DNA of 64,000 bases from an uncultured Arachnia sp. Its GTDB lineage: Bacteria > Actinomycetota > Actinomycetes > Propionibacteriales > Propionibacteriaceae. The stretch lies in assembly GCA_947499145.1 (NCBI GenBank), contig CANMNB010000007.1:62001-126000 (forward strand). The letters run 5' to 3'. The notes under the pieces were generated by a model. It worked only from the letters and a program-made list of their open reading frames with translations. It searched no databases and had not been told where the DNA came from. Shown here in pieces: positions 54,515 to 64,000 of the stretch (its first letter is position 1; each line of letters begins with the position of its first letter). The position numbers and the translations under genes are program-made.

Positions 54515-55169
54515 GACCCCCGCGACGCCGATCATCGACGCCCTCGCCGACCAGGAGGGCGCCCTCGCCGCCGCCACCGAGGCCGTTCGGGCCGGGGCCT
54601 GCGTCGTGCTGCCCACCGACACCGTCTACGGGATCGGTGCCGACGCCTTCTCCGCCGCCGCCGTCCAGGCGTTGCTGGACGCCAAGGGCCGGGGGCGGGA
54701 CATGCCTCCGCCGGTGCTCATTGCGGAGCCGTCCATGCTGCGGGCGCTGACCTCGGACGTGCCGCCTGCCGCGGCTGCGCTCGCGAAGCGATTCTGGCCC
54801 GGTGCCCTGACACTCGTGCTCAAGGTCCAGAAGGCGCTCAACCTCGACCTGGGGGAGACCGCCGGCACGGTGGCCGTACGCGTCCCGGACCACGACGTGG
54901 CCCGGGCGCTGCTGCGCCGGACGGGCCCCCTCGCGGTGAGCTCCGCGAACACCTCCGGCGCTCCCGCCGCGGTCACCGCTTCGCAGGCCGCGGAGCAGCT
55001 CGGCGCTGCCGTTGCCGTGTACCTCGACGCCGGGTCCGCGCCCGGCCAGGTGGCCTCGACGATCGTCGACTTCTCCCGAACGACGCAGGGCAGGGTCCTG
55101 CGGCTCGGAGCACTCAGCCTCGACGACCTGCGCGAGGTGGCCCCCGACTTCGAAGGCCCCGATGCGTGA
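54507..55169 (+). CDS. L-threonylcarbamoyladenylate synthase (Sua5/YrdC)
   Basis: GACVVLPTDTVYGIGADAFSAAAVQALLDAKGRGRDMPPPVLI; KRFWPGALTLVL; SSANTSGAPA. Confidence 0.93.
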   Translation: MSETPATPIIDALADQEGALAAATEAVRAGACVVLPTDTVYGIGADAFSAAAVQALLDAKGRGRDMPPPVLIAEPSMLRALTSDVPPAAAALAKRFWPGALTLVLKVQKALNLDLGETAGTVAVRVPDHDVARALLRRTGPLAVSSANTSGAPAAVTASQAAEQLGAAVAVYLDAGSAPGQVASTIVDFSRTTQGRVLRLGALSLDDLREVAPDFEGPDA

Positions 55170-56295
55170 GTACCTCCTGGTGCTCGCCGTCGCGGCCGCC
55201 GTCACCTACCTGAGCGCTGGACTCTTCAGAAGCGTCGCCATCCGGTTCGGCATCATGGCCCCGGTGCGCTCCCGCGACGTCCACACCCTGCCCGTGCCCT
55301 ACCTGGGTGGGATGGCGATGCTGGCGGGCGTGGGAGCGGCGTTCCTCCTGGCCCTGCAGATGCCGTTCCTGGGCCGCTATCCCATCGTCGGCCACGACGC
55401 CTCCGCAGTGCTCTGGGCAGGCCTCGTGATCTGCGTGATCGGCGTCCTCGACGACAAGTACGACCTGCCGGCTCTGGTGAAGCTGGGCGGGCAGGTACTC
55501 GCGGCCGGCGTGGCCGTGCTGCAGGGCGTGCGCATCTACTGGATCCCCCTGCCCGACTCGATCATCGCCCTCGACGACGCCACCAGCCTCCTCCTCACCG
55601 TGTTCTTCATCGCGCTGTGCGTCAACGCCATCAACTTCGTGGACGGCCTCGACGGGCTCGCCGCCGGCATCGTCGCCATCGGCTCGGGCGCCTTCTTCAG
55701 CTACTCCTACGTGCTGGCCTACGAGCAGGAACTCGTGCGTGCCAGCACCGCGAGCCTGATCACCGTGGTGACCACGGGCGTGTGCCTGGGTTTCCTCGCG
55801 CACAACTTCCACCCCGCCAAGATGTTCATGGGAGACTCCGGGGCCATGCTGTTGGGGCTTCTCATGGCCATGAGCACGATCTCGTTCACAGGGCAGATCG
55901 ACCCGAGCGTGTTGGCAGGTGGGGGCGGGAACGTCCTGCCAGCGCTGCTGCCGATCCTCCTGCCGTTGGCGGCCCTCGCCCTGCCGTTCCTCGACCTGGC
56001 GCTCGCCTATGTCCGACGCACCCGCGCGGGCCAGTACTGGTTCGTCGCTGACCGGCAGCACCTCCACCACAGGCTCGTTGCCCGCGGCCACTCCCACCGG
56101 GGAGCAGTGCTGCTGATGTACGGCTGGACCGCCGTCGTCTCGGTCGGGCTCGTGGTGATCGCCCTGACCGGCCACTCCACCGCCTGGTGGGCCGTGGGGG
56201 TAGCGCTCGTGCTCGTGGTGGTCCTCACGGCCTTCCCCGTCCAGCGCGGCACGGACGCCCCGGAGACGGTGGACGTGATGGACTCCGGTGGCTGA
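55162..56295 (+). CDS. Undecaprenyl-phosphate GlcNAc-1-phosphate transferase (WecA/MraY family)
   Basis: RDVHTLPVPYLGGMAML, INFVDGLDGLAAGIVAIGSGAFF, FHPAKMFMGDSGAMLLGLLMA. Confidence 0.93.
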   Translation: MREYLLVLAVAAAVTYLSAGLFRSVAIRFGIMAPVRSRDVHTLPVPYLGGMAMLAGVGAAFLLALQMPFLGRYPIVGHDASAVLWAGLVICVIGVLDDKYDLPALVKLGGQVLAAGVAVLQGVRIYWIPLPDSIIALDDATSLLLTVFFIALCVNAINFVDGLDGLAAGIVAIGSGAFFSYSYVLAYEQELVRASTASLITVVTTGVCLGFLAHNFHPAKMFMGDSGAMLLGLLMAMSTISFTGQIDPSVLAGGGGNVLPALLPILLPLAALALPFLDLALAYVRRTRAGQYWFVADRQHLHHRLVARGHSHRGAVLLMYGWTAVVSVGLVVIALTGHSTAWWAVGVALVLVVVLTAFPVQRGTDAPETVDVMDSGG

Positions 56296-56725
56296 GCGGC
56301 GCACCACCGGGGCGACCCGGCGCGCCCGCCAGATGATGCTCGGCGGTGTGGCGGCGGGGCACGCGGCAGGCCTGGTCGTCCTCGGTCTCGCCGCCGCCAC
56401 TGGGACGGACGCCCTCCTGACCGCAGCCCTCGGCTTCGCCGCGGTCGTCCTGTTCTTCTCCATCGGTCAGGCGATCGAGGTCGTGGCCTGCGAGCTCGAT
56501 CCCGTCCAGGGAATGGGACTCGCGCTGGCCTCCTACGCGTTGCGGGTCGTCGGGATCGCTGCCGGGCTCTGGGCCATCCTCTCCCTGCCCGCCCTCGAGG
56601 GACGCGTCAGCGACGGCTGGCTCCTGGCCTCCGTCACGGTGACCGTCCTCGCATGGATCACCGGCGTCGTGCTGGTCGCCTCCCGGCAGCGCGTACCCAT
56701 CTACGACCACGACGAGGACCCGTGA
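56288..56725 (+). CDS. Small membrane protein preceding the ATP synthase operon, unknown function
   Basis: 145 aa, several TM helices; overlaps the upstream and downstream genes. Confidence 0.65.
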   Translation: MAERRTTGATRRARQMMLGGVAAGHAAGLVVLGLAAATGTDALLTAALGFAAVVLFFSIGQAIEVVACELDPVQGMGLALASYALRVVGIAAGLWAILSLPALEGRVSDGWLLASVTVTVLAWITGVVLVASRQRVPIYDHDEDP

Positions 56726-56778
56726 GCGGCGGCACGGAGGTGAACGCGGCGACGATTTCCGCTAGGCTCACTCCAGTC

Positions 56779-57009
56779 ATGGGCACGAAGAGGTCGTCTG
56801 AGGAGTCCGCCGGCGCCCAGCGTTCCGGCAACACCGACGACGGCATGGTCGCGCTCAGCTACATCCTGGCCGGTCTCATCCTCTACGGGGGGCTCGGTTG
56901 GCTGGGTGACCACTTCCTGCACACGTCGTGGATGCTGCCGGTGGGCCTCATCGTCGGACTCGCGACCAGCGTCTACGTGATCATCAAGAGATACGGGAGA
57001 GTTGAGTGA
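56779..57009 (+). CDS. AtpZ/AtpI-like membrane protein
   Basis: MGTKRSSEESAGAQRSGNTDDGMVALSYILAGLILYGGLGWLGDHFLHTSWMLPVGLIVGLATSVYVIIKRY; directly upstream of atpB. Confidence 0.75.
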   Translation: MGTKRSSEESAGAQRSGNTDDGMVALSYILAGLILYGGLGWLGDHFLHTSWMLPVGLIVGLATSVYVIIKRYGRVE

Positions 57010-57800
57010 AGCCAGGACTTCTTCCCCTCGAGAGTGGGGACGGTTACACCCCACCGGGCGTCGACGACTTCAAGTGGGGCGCCATCGTCGAAGGGGCCCC
57101 CGACTGGTTCAACAAGCCCCTCCTGCAGGCCATCATCGGAGCCCTGCTCGTCATCCTGCTGTGGTGGTGGGCATCGCGGAACCTCAAGGTCAAGCCGTCC
57201 AAGGGCCAGTTCTTCGCGGAGTACGTCTACGAGTTCGTCCGCAACGGCATCGCCCGCGACATCCTGCACCACGACTACAAGAAGTTCCTGCCCTACCTGC
57301 TCGGGCTCTTCTCGTTCCTGCTGGTCAACAACTGGTTCGGCGAGTTCTTCTACTTCATGTACCCGACGTTCTCCAACGTCGGCTACGCCTACGGGCTGGC
57401 CATCCTGTCGTGGTGCGTCTACGTCGGCGCCGGGTTCACGAAGTTCGGCATGGGATTCCTCAAACGATCCCTCGTTCCCGAGGGTGTGCCCGGCTACCTG
57501 CTCCCGCTCGTCATCCCGCTGGAGTTCCTGGCGACGTTCGTCACCCGCCCCGTCACCCTGGCCCTGCGTCTCTTCGCGAACCTGTTCGCGGGACACCTCG
57601 TGGTGCTGGTCTTCGTGGTCGGCGGCGGCTACCTGCTCAGCGTCTCCGACAACCTGTTCTACAACGTCGCCGGCGGGGTGTCGTTCCTCTTCAGCATCAT
57701 CATCCTCCTGCTGGAGCTGTTCATCGGCGCCCTGCAGGCCTACATCTTCACCGTGCTCACCGCCCAGTACGTGTCGACCTCGATCTCCGAGGCGCACTGA
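57006..57800 (+). CDS. atpB: F0F1 ATP synthase subunit A
   Basis: TRPVTLALRLFANLFAGHLVVLVF (conserved Arg helix). Confidence 0.95.
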   Translation: MKPGLLPLESGDGYTPPGVDDFKWGAIVEGAPDWFNKPLLQAIIGALLVILLWWWASRNLKVKPSKGQFFAEYVYEFVRNGIARDILHHDYKKFLPYLLGLFSFLLVNNWFGEFFYFMYPTFSNVGYAYGLAILSWCVYVGAGFTKFGMGFLKRSLVPEGVPGYLLPLVIPLEFLATFVTRPVTLALRLFANLFAGHLVVLVFVVGGGYLLSVSDNLFYNVAGGVSFLFSIIILLLELFIGALQAYIFTVLTAQYVSTSISEAH

Positions 57801-57844
57801 TCCACCCCGACTTCCCGTCCGGGAAGCCATCCGAAAGGTAAGAG

Positions 57845-58063
57845 ATGTCCCTTCTGGAAATCGACGGCTCGCTGAACATGATCGGCTACGCCATCGCCAC
57901 CATCGCCCCGGCCCTCGGCGTCGCCTGGATCTTCGCCTCGGTGATCAATGGCACCGCCCGGCAGCCTGAGGCCCGTGGCGCCATGATGAGCACCGCGTTC
58001 ATCGGCTTCGCCGTGGTCGAGGCGCTGGCCATCATCGCCATCGCCCTCGCGTTCGTCCTCTGA
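57845..58063 (+). CDS. atpE: F0F1 ATP synthase subunit C
   Basis: GYAIATIAPALGVAWIFASVINGTARQPEARG...GFAVVEALAIIAIALAFVL. Confidence 0.95.
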   Translation: MSLLEIDGSLNMIGYAIATIAPALGVAWIFASVINGTARQPEARGAMMSTAFIGFAVVEALAIIAIALAFVL

Positions 58064-58071
58064 GCAGCATC

Positions 58072-58617
58072 GTGGTCCCCGCGATCGGGGCGTTGCAAGA
58101 GATCAACCTAGGGCCTCTTGCGCCCCACTACCTGTCCGAGGTCATAGCGGGCATCGTCCTGATGCTCGTGATCTTCCAGATCATGTGGAAGGTCGTCGTC
58201 CCCGCCTTCGAGAAGATGTACGAGGAGCGCTCGGCAAAGATCGAGGGTGGCATGCAGCGCGCGGCCGCGGCCGAGGCGAAGGCCCAGGCTGCACTGGCCG
58301 AGTACAACGAGAAGCTGGCATCGGCACGCGAGGAGGCGGCGCGCATCCGCGAGGACGCGAAGAACACCGCCGCACAGCTCGTGGCCGAGGGCCGTGACCA
58401 GGCCGCCAAGGAGTCCCAGCGCATTGTGGACTCCGGCCGGGCCCAGCTGGCGGCCGAGCGTGCCCAACTGATCGGCGAGCTCCGGGGAGAGGTGGGCGGT
58501 CTCGCCACCCAGCTCGCGGAGAAGATCGTCGGTGAGACGCTCAGCGACGACGCCCGCGCCCAGCGCACCGTGGACCGCTTTCTGGCCGAGCTCGAGTCGG
58601 CAGGGTCTGCACGATGA
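58072..58617 (+). CDS. atpF: F0F1 ATP synthase subunit B
   Basis: Single N-terminal TM, then long coiled coil MYEERSAKIEGGMQRAAAAEAKAQAALAEYNEKLASAREEAARI. Confidence 0.94.
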   Translation: MVPAIGALQEINLGPLAPHYLSEVIAGIVLMLVIFQIMWKVVVPAFEKMYEERSAKIEGGMQRAAAAEAKAQAALAEYNEKLASAREEAARIREDAKNTAAQLVAEGRDQAAKESQRIVDSGRAQLAAERAQLIGELRGEVGGLATQLAEKIVGETLSDDARAQRTVDRFLAELESAGSAR

Positions 58618-59438
58618 AGGCCCGCGACGCGGCGCAGCTGCGCCTGGACACCGAGGTCGACGCCTGCGAGGTGGACGACCAAGCGGCCGACGAGCTCTTC
58701 GCGGTCGTCGATGTGCTGGACGCGCAGCCCCCGCTGCGTCGCTCCCTGTCGGATCCCTCCGCGCAGGCCGCCGACAAGGAGGCCCTGGCCGAGCGCCTCT
58801 TCTCCTCCAGGATCTCCGCGCCGGCCATGGACACCATCCGTTCCGTGGTCCGGCAGCCATGGCCCAGTGGACGCAGTCTGGCCGAGGCACTGGAACGCCT
58901 CGGGGTGCGTGCCCTCCTCTCCCAGGCCTCCAAGCAGGGAGTCCTGGGACGGGTCCAGGAGGAACTGCACGACGTCGCACGAGTCGTCCTCGGCACCCCC
59001 GAGCTCGACGACGCCCTCCGGAACCGGCGGTTCTCCCTCGAGGGTCGACGCGAACTGGTGTCCTCCCTGGTCGCTGAACGGGTCCACCCCATCAGCGCCC
59101 GCCTCCTGTCCCGTGCCGTGGCGGCCCGTGCCCGCACACTGCCACTGACCGTCCAGAGCTACCTGGACATGGCTGCCCAGGTGGGTGGCCAGCAGATCGC
59201 ACGCGTCACGGTCGCCCGGCCCCTGGACGACGAGCGGCGCGCGCGCCTGCAGGCGGCGCTCGAGCGCCAGGTGTCCGGGCCGGTCGTCATCCAGGAGGTC
59301 GTCGACCCCGACGTCCTCGGGGGGCTCAACGTCCAGCTGGGCGACCACATCATTGAATCCACCGTGGCAGGACGGCTCGACGAAGCCCGTCGGCTCCTGA
59401 CCACCACCAACTTCTCGAAAGTAGGACGCAATGGCTGA
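58614..59438 (+). CDS. atpH: F0F1 ATP synthase subunit delta
   Basis: 274 aa between atpF and atpA; C-terminal [40 protein letters not shown]. Confidence 0.93.
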   Translation: MKARDAAQLRLDTEVDACEVDDQAADELFAVVDVLDAQPPLRRSLSDPSAQAADKEALAERLFSSRISAPAMDTIRSVVRQPWPSGRSLAEALERLGVRALLSQASKQGVLGRVQEELHDVARVVLGTPELDDALRNRRFSLEGRRELVSSLVAERVHPISARLLSRAVAARARTLPLTVQSYLDMAAQVGGQQIARVTVARPLDDERRARLQAALERQVSGPVVIQEVVDPDVLGGLNVQLGDHIIESTVAGRLDEARRLLTTTNFSKVGRNG

Positions 59439-61068
59439 ACTCACCATCAGTCCGGATGAGATCCGTCAGGCACTGGACAACTTCGTCAAGTCGTACCAGC
59501 CCGAGGCGGCCACCGCCACCGAGATCGGCACCGTCATCTCCTCCGGTGACGGCATCGCCCGCGTGGAGGGTCTCCCGTCCGCCATGGCCAACGAGCTGTT
59601 GCGCTTCGAGAACGGGACCATGGGCATCGCCCTGAACCTCGACGAGCGCGAGATCGGCGTCGTCGTGCTCGGCAACTCCGAGGGCATCGACGAGGGCTCC
59701 GTGGTACACGGGACCGGCGAGGTCCTGTCTGTGCCCGTGGGTGACGGCTACCTGGGCCGCGTCGTCGACGCCATCGGTCGACCGATCGACGGTCTCGGCG
59801 AGATCACCGACATCGACGAGCGCCGAGCCCTCGAGCTGCAGGCCGCCGGCGTCATGGACCGGCAGGAGGTCCGGGAACCGCTGCAGACCGGCATCAAGGC
59901 GATCGACGCCATGACCCCCATCGGCCGGGGCCAGCGCCAGCTGATCATCGGCGACCGCAAGACCGGCAAGACCGCCATCGCGATCGACACGATCATCAAC
60001 CAGAAGGCCAACTGGGAGACGGGCGACCCGAAGCAGCAGGTGCGCTGCATCTATGTCGCCATCGGCCAGAAGGGTTCCACGATCGCCGAGGTCCGTTCCA
60101 CGCTGGAGAAGGCCGGCGCGATGGACTACACGACGATCGTGCACGCGCCGGCCTCGGACCCGGCGGGGTACAAGTACATCGCCCCCTACACGGGGTCCGC
60201 GATCGGCCAGCACTGGATGTACCAGGGCCAGCACGTCCTCATCGTGTTCGACGACCTCACCAAGCAGGCCGAGGCCTACCGCGCGATGTCGCTGCTGCTC
60301 CGCCGCCCGCCGGGCCGCGAGGCCTACCCCGGTGACGTGTTCTACCTCCACTCCCGCCTGCTCGAGCGCTGCGCCAAGCTCTCGGACGAGCTGGGTGCGG
60401 GGTCGATGACCGGCCTGCCGATCATCGAGACCAAGGCGAACGACGTCTCGGCCTACATCCCGACCAACGTCATCTCCATCACCGATGGCCAGATCTTCCT
60501 GCAGTCGGACCTCTTCAACGCCAACCAGCGCCCGGCCATCGACGTCGGCATCTCCGTGTCCCGCGTCGGCGGCGCCGCCCAGATCAAGGCGATGAAGTCG
60601 GTTTCGGGCTCGCTGAAGATCAACCTCGCGCAGTACCGCGACATGCAGGCGTTCGCGATGTTCGCGTCGGACCTCGACGCGACCTCGAGGCGCCAGCTCG
60701 AACGCGGGTCGCGCCTGACCGAGCTCCTGCGCCAGGGCCAGTACGCCCCGTACCCGGTGGAGGACCAGGTCGTCAGCGTGTGGGCCGGCACGGAGGGCCA
60801 CTTCGACGACGTCCCCGTCGACGACGTCCTGCGCTTCGAGCAGGAGTTCCTGGAGTACCTGCGCCACAACAGCGACGTGCTGCAGTCCATCGCCGAGACG
60901 AAGCAGTTCCCCGACGACGCCAAGGACTCGACGCTCTCCGCCCTGAAGGACTTCAAGCAGACCTTCCGGACCTCCGAGGGCAAGCTCCTGGTCGGACACG
61001 AGGAGCACCAGCCGATGGAGGACAGTGAGATCGGCCAGGAGACGATCGTCGTCAAGAAGCGGAGCTGA
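59431..61068 (+). CDS. atpA: F0F1 ATP synthase subunit alpha
   Basis: [50 protein letters not shown]. Confidence 0.97.
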   Translation: MAELTISPDEIRQALDNFVKSYQPEAATATEIGTVISSGDGIARVEGLPSAMANELLRFENGTMGIALNLDEREIGVVVLGNSEGIDEGSVVHGTGEVLSVPVGDGYLGRVVDAIGRPIDGLGEITDIDERRALELQAAGVMDRQEVREPLQTGIKAIDAMTPIGRGQRQLIIGDRKTGKTAIAIDTIINQKANWETGDPKQQVRCIYVAIGQKGSTIAEVRSTLEKAGAMDYTTIVHAPASDPAGYKYIAPYTGSAIGQHWMYQGQHVLIVFDDLTKQAEAYRAMSLLLRRPPGREAYPGDVFYLHSRLLERCAKLSDELGAGSMTGLPIIETKANDVSAYIPTNVISITDGQIFLQSDLFNANQRPAIDVGISVSRVGGAAQIKAMKSVSGSLKINLAQYRDMQAFAMFASDLDATSRRQLERGSRLTELLRQGQYAPYPVEDQVVSVWAGTEGHFDDVPVDDVLRFEQEFLEYLRHNSDVLQSIAETKQFPDDAKDSTLSALKDFKQTFRTSEGKLLVGHEEHQPMEDSEIGQETIVVKKRS

Positions 61069-61071
61069 GCA

Positions 61072-63440
<2,369 letters not shown>

Positions 63441-63441
63441 C

Positions 63442-63858
63442 GTGGACCGCGAACCGCTGAAGGTGGAGGTCGTCGCGGCCGACCGCCAGGTGTGGGCGGG
63501 CGACGTGGTCAACATCATCGCCCGCACCACCGAGGGTGACATCGGCATCCTGCCGGGACACGAACCCCTGATGGCGGCACTGGTTCCATGCGTCGTGCAA
63601 ATCGTGACCGCCGACGGCCGCGGCGAGACCTTGGCCATTGACGGGGGGTTCATCTCCGTGGCGAACGACCACGTGTGGATCCTCAGCCAGGAGGCCGTGA
63701 TGGGAGACGAGGTCACCATGGAGCGCGCCCACAGGGAGGCCGCCGAGCTTCGTCGCCTCCGTGATGACGGCGAAATCTCCGATGAGCAGGAACACCGGCT
63801 CCACATCCTGCACGCCCAGATCAGGGCCGGCGAGCGGGTCCAGTCCTCGTCACACTGA
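63442..63858 (+). CDS. atpC: F0F1 ATP synthase subunit epsilon
   Basis: LKVEVVAADRQVWAGDVVNIIARTTEGDIGILPGHEPLMAAL. Confidence 0.95.
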   Translation: MDREPLKVEVVAADRQVWAGDVVNIIARTTEGDIGILPGHEPLMAALVPCVVQIVTADGRGETLAIDGGFISVANDHVWILSQEAVMGDEVTMERAHREAAELRRLRDDGEISDEQEHRLHILHAQIRAGERVQSSSH

Positions 63859-63868
63859 TCCAGAGCTG

Positions 63869-63900
63869 AGCGGCCCCTTCGGGGGCCGCTTTGGTCTTTT
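63869..63900 (+). terminator. Intrinsic terminator after the atp operon
   Basis: GCGGCCCC-TTCG-GGGGCCGC followed by TTTGGTCTTTT. Confidence 0.92.
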
Positions 63901-63927
63901 CAGGAGACCCTCCGGTATCTTTCCCCC

Positions 63928-64000
63928 ATGGAGTGGGGGAGCGTCCTCGTCGTGGTGTGCGTGATCGCCGCGCTCGCGCTGCCCTTCATCGGCCTCTACG
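63928..64000 (+). CDS. DUF2550-like membrane protein (partial, runs off the right edge)
   Basis: MEWGSVLVVVCVIAALALPFIGLY...; downstream of atpC as in other actinobacteria. Confidence 0.6.
   Translation, partial: MEWGSVLVVVCVIAALALPFIGLY

Overview
The window is a high-GC actinobacterial chromosome segment. Gene content and synteny suggest Propionibacteriaceae, e.g. a 'PPA1309 family' ORF and mycobacteria-like uvrD2/UPF0182 and sigH/rshA/pdtaS/whiB1 neighbourhoods. Most of it is core genome. Main blocks in order: class-I amidotransferase plus glutamate-cysteine ligase; aspartate aminotransferase; recC-recB-recD; a uvrD2-like helicase; a conserved envelope/proteolysis block (DUF2342, PDZ/Lon-like, PPA1309, UPF0182); an M16 peptidase pair; acyltransferase; initiator tRNA; FUSC-like protein; a complete oligopeptide ABC transporter; serA; hisN; rsgA-aroA-DoxX; SRAP; sigH-rshA-bL37-pdtaS-whiB1; galK-DUF6104-kgd; a GT87-like protein; tRNA-Arg(CCG); lysA-hom-thrB-rho-rpmE-prfA-prmC-sua5-wecA; and the complete F-type ATP synthase operon. 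I found no convincing CRISPR array, prophage, transposase or defence island. Observations most worth a second look: (i) three copies of a near-perfect 17-19 bp dyad (AATCGATCACTGATCGATT) in the serA/hisN intergenic region, two of them inside a 32-bp inverted repeat; (ii) an alkaliphile-like AxAxGxA motif replacing GxGxGxG in the ATP synthase c subunit; (iii) an exact GGAAT-N18-GTT SigH/SigR-type promoter upstream of sigH; (iv) a 24-aa bL37-like mini-gene missing from the ORF track as a gene of its own; (v) a CxxC-x14-HxxC variant of the UvrD2 tetracysteine motif; (vi) a compact, coupled PDZ-Lon/PPA1309/UPF0182 module of unknown function; (vii) a 20-bp-period repeat cluster upstream of lysA. 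All calls come from reading the sequence. No database search was run.
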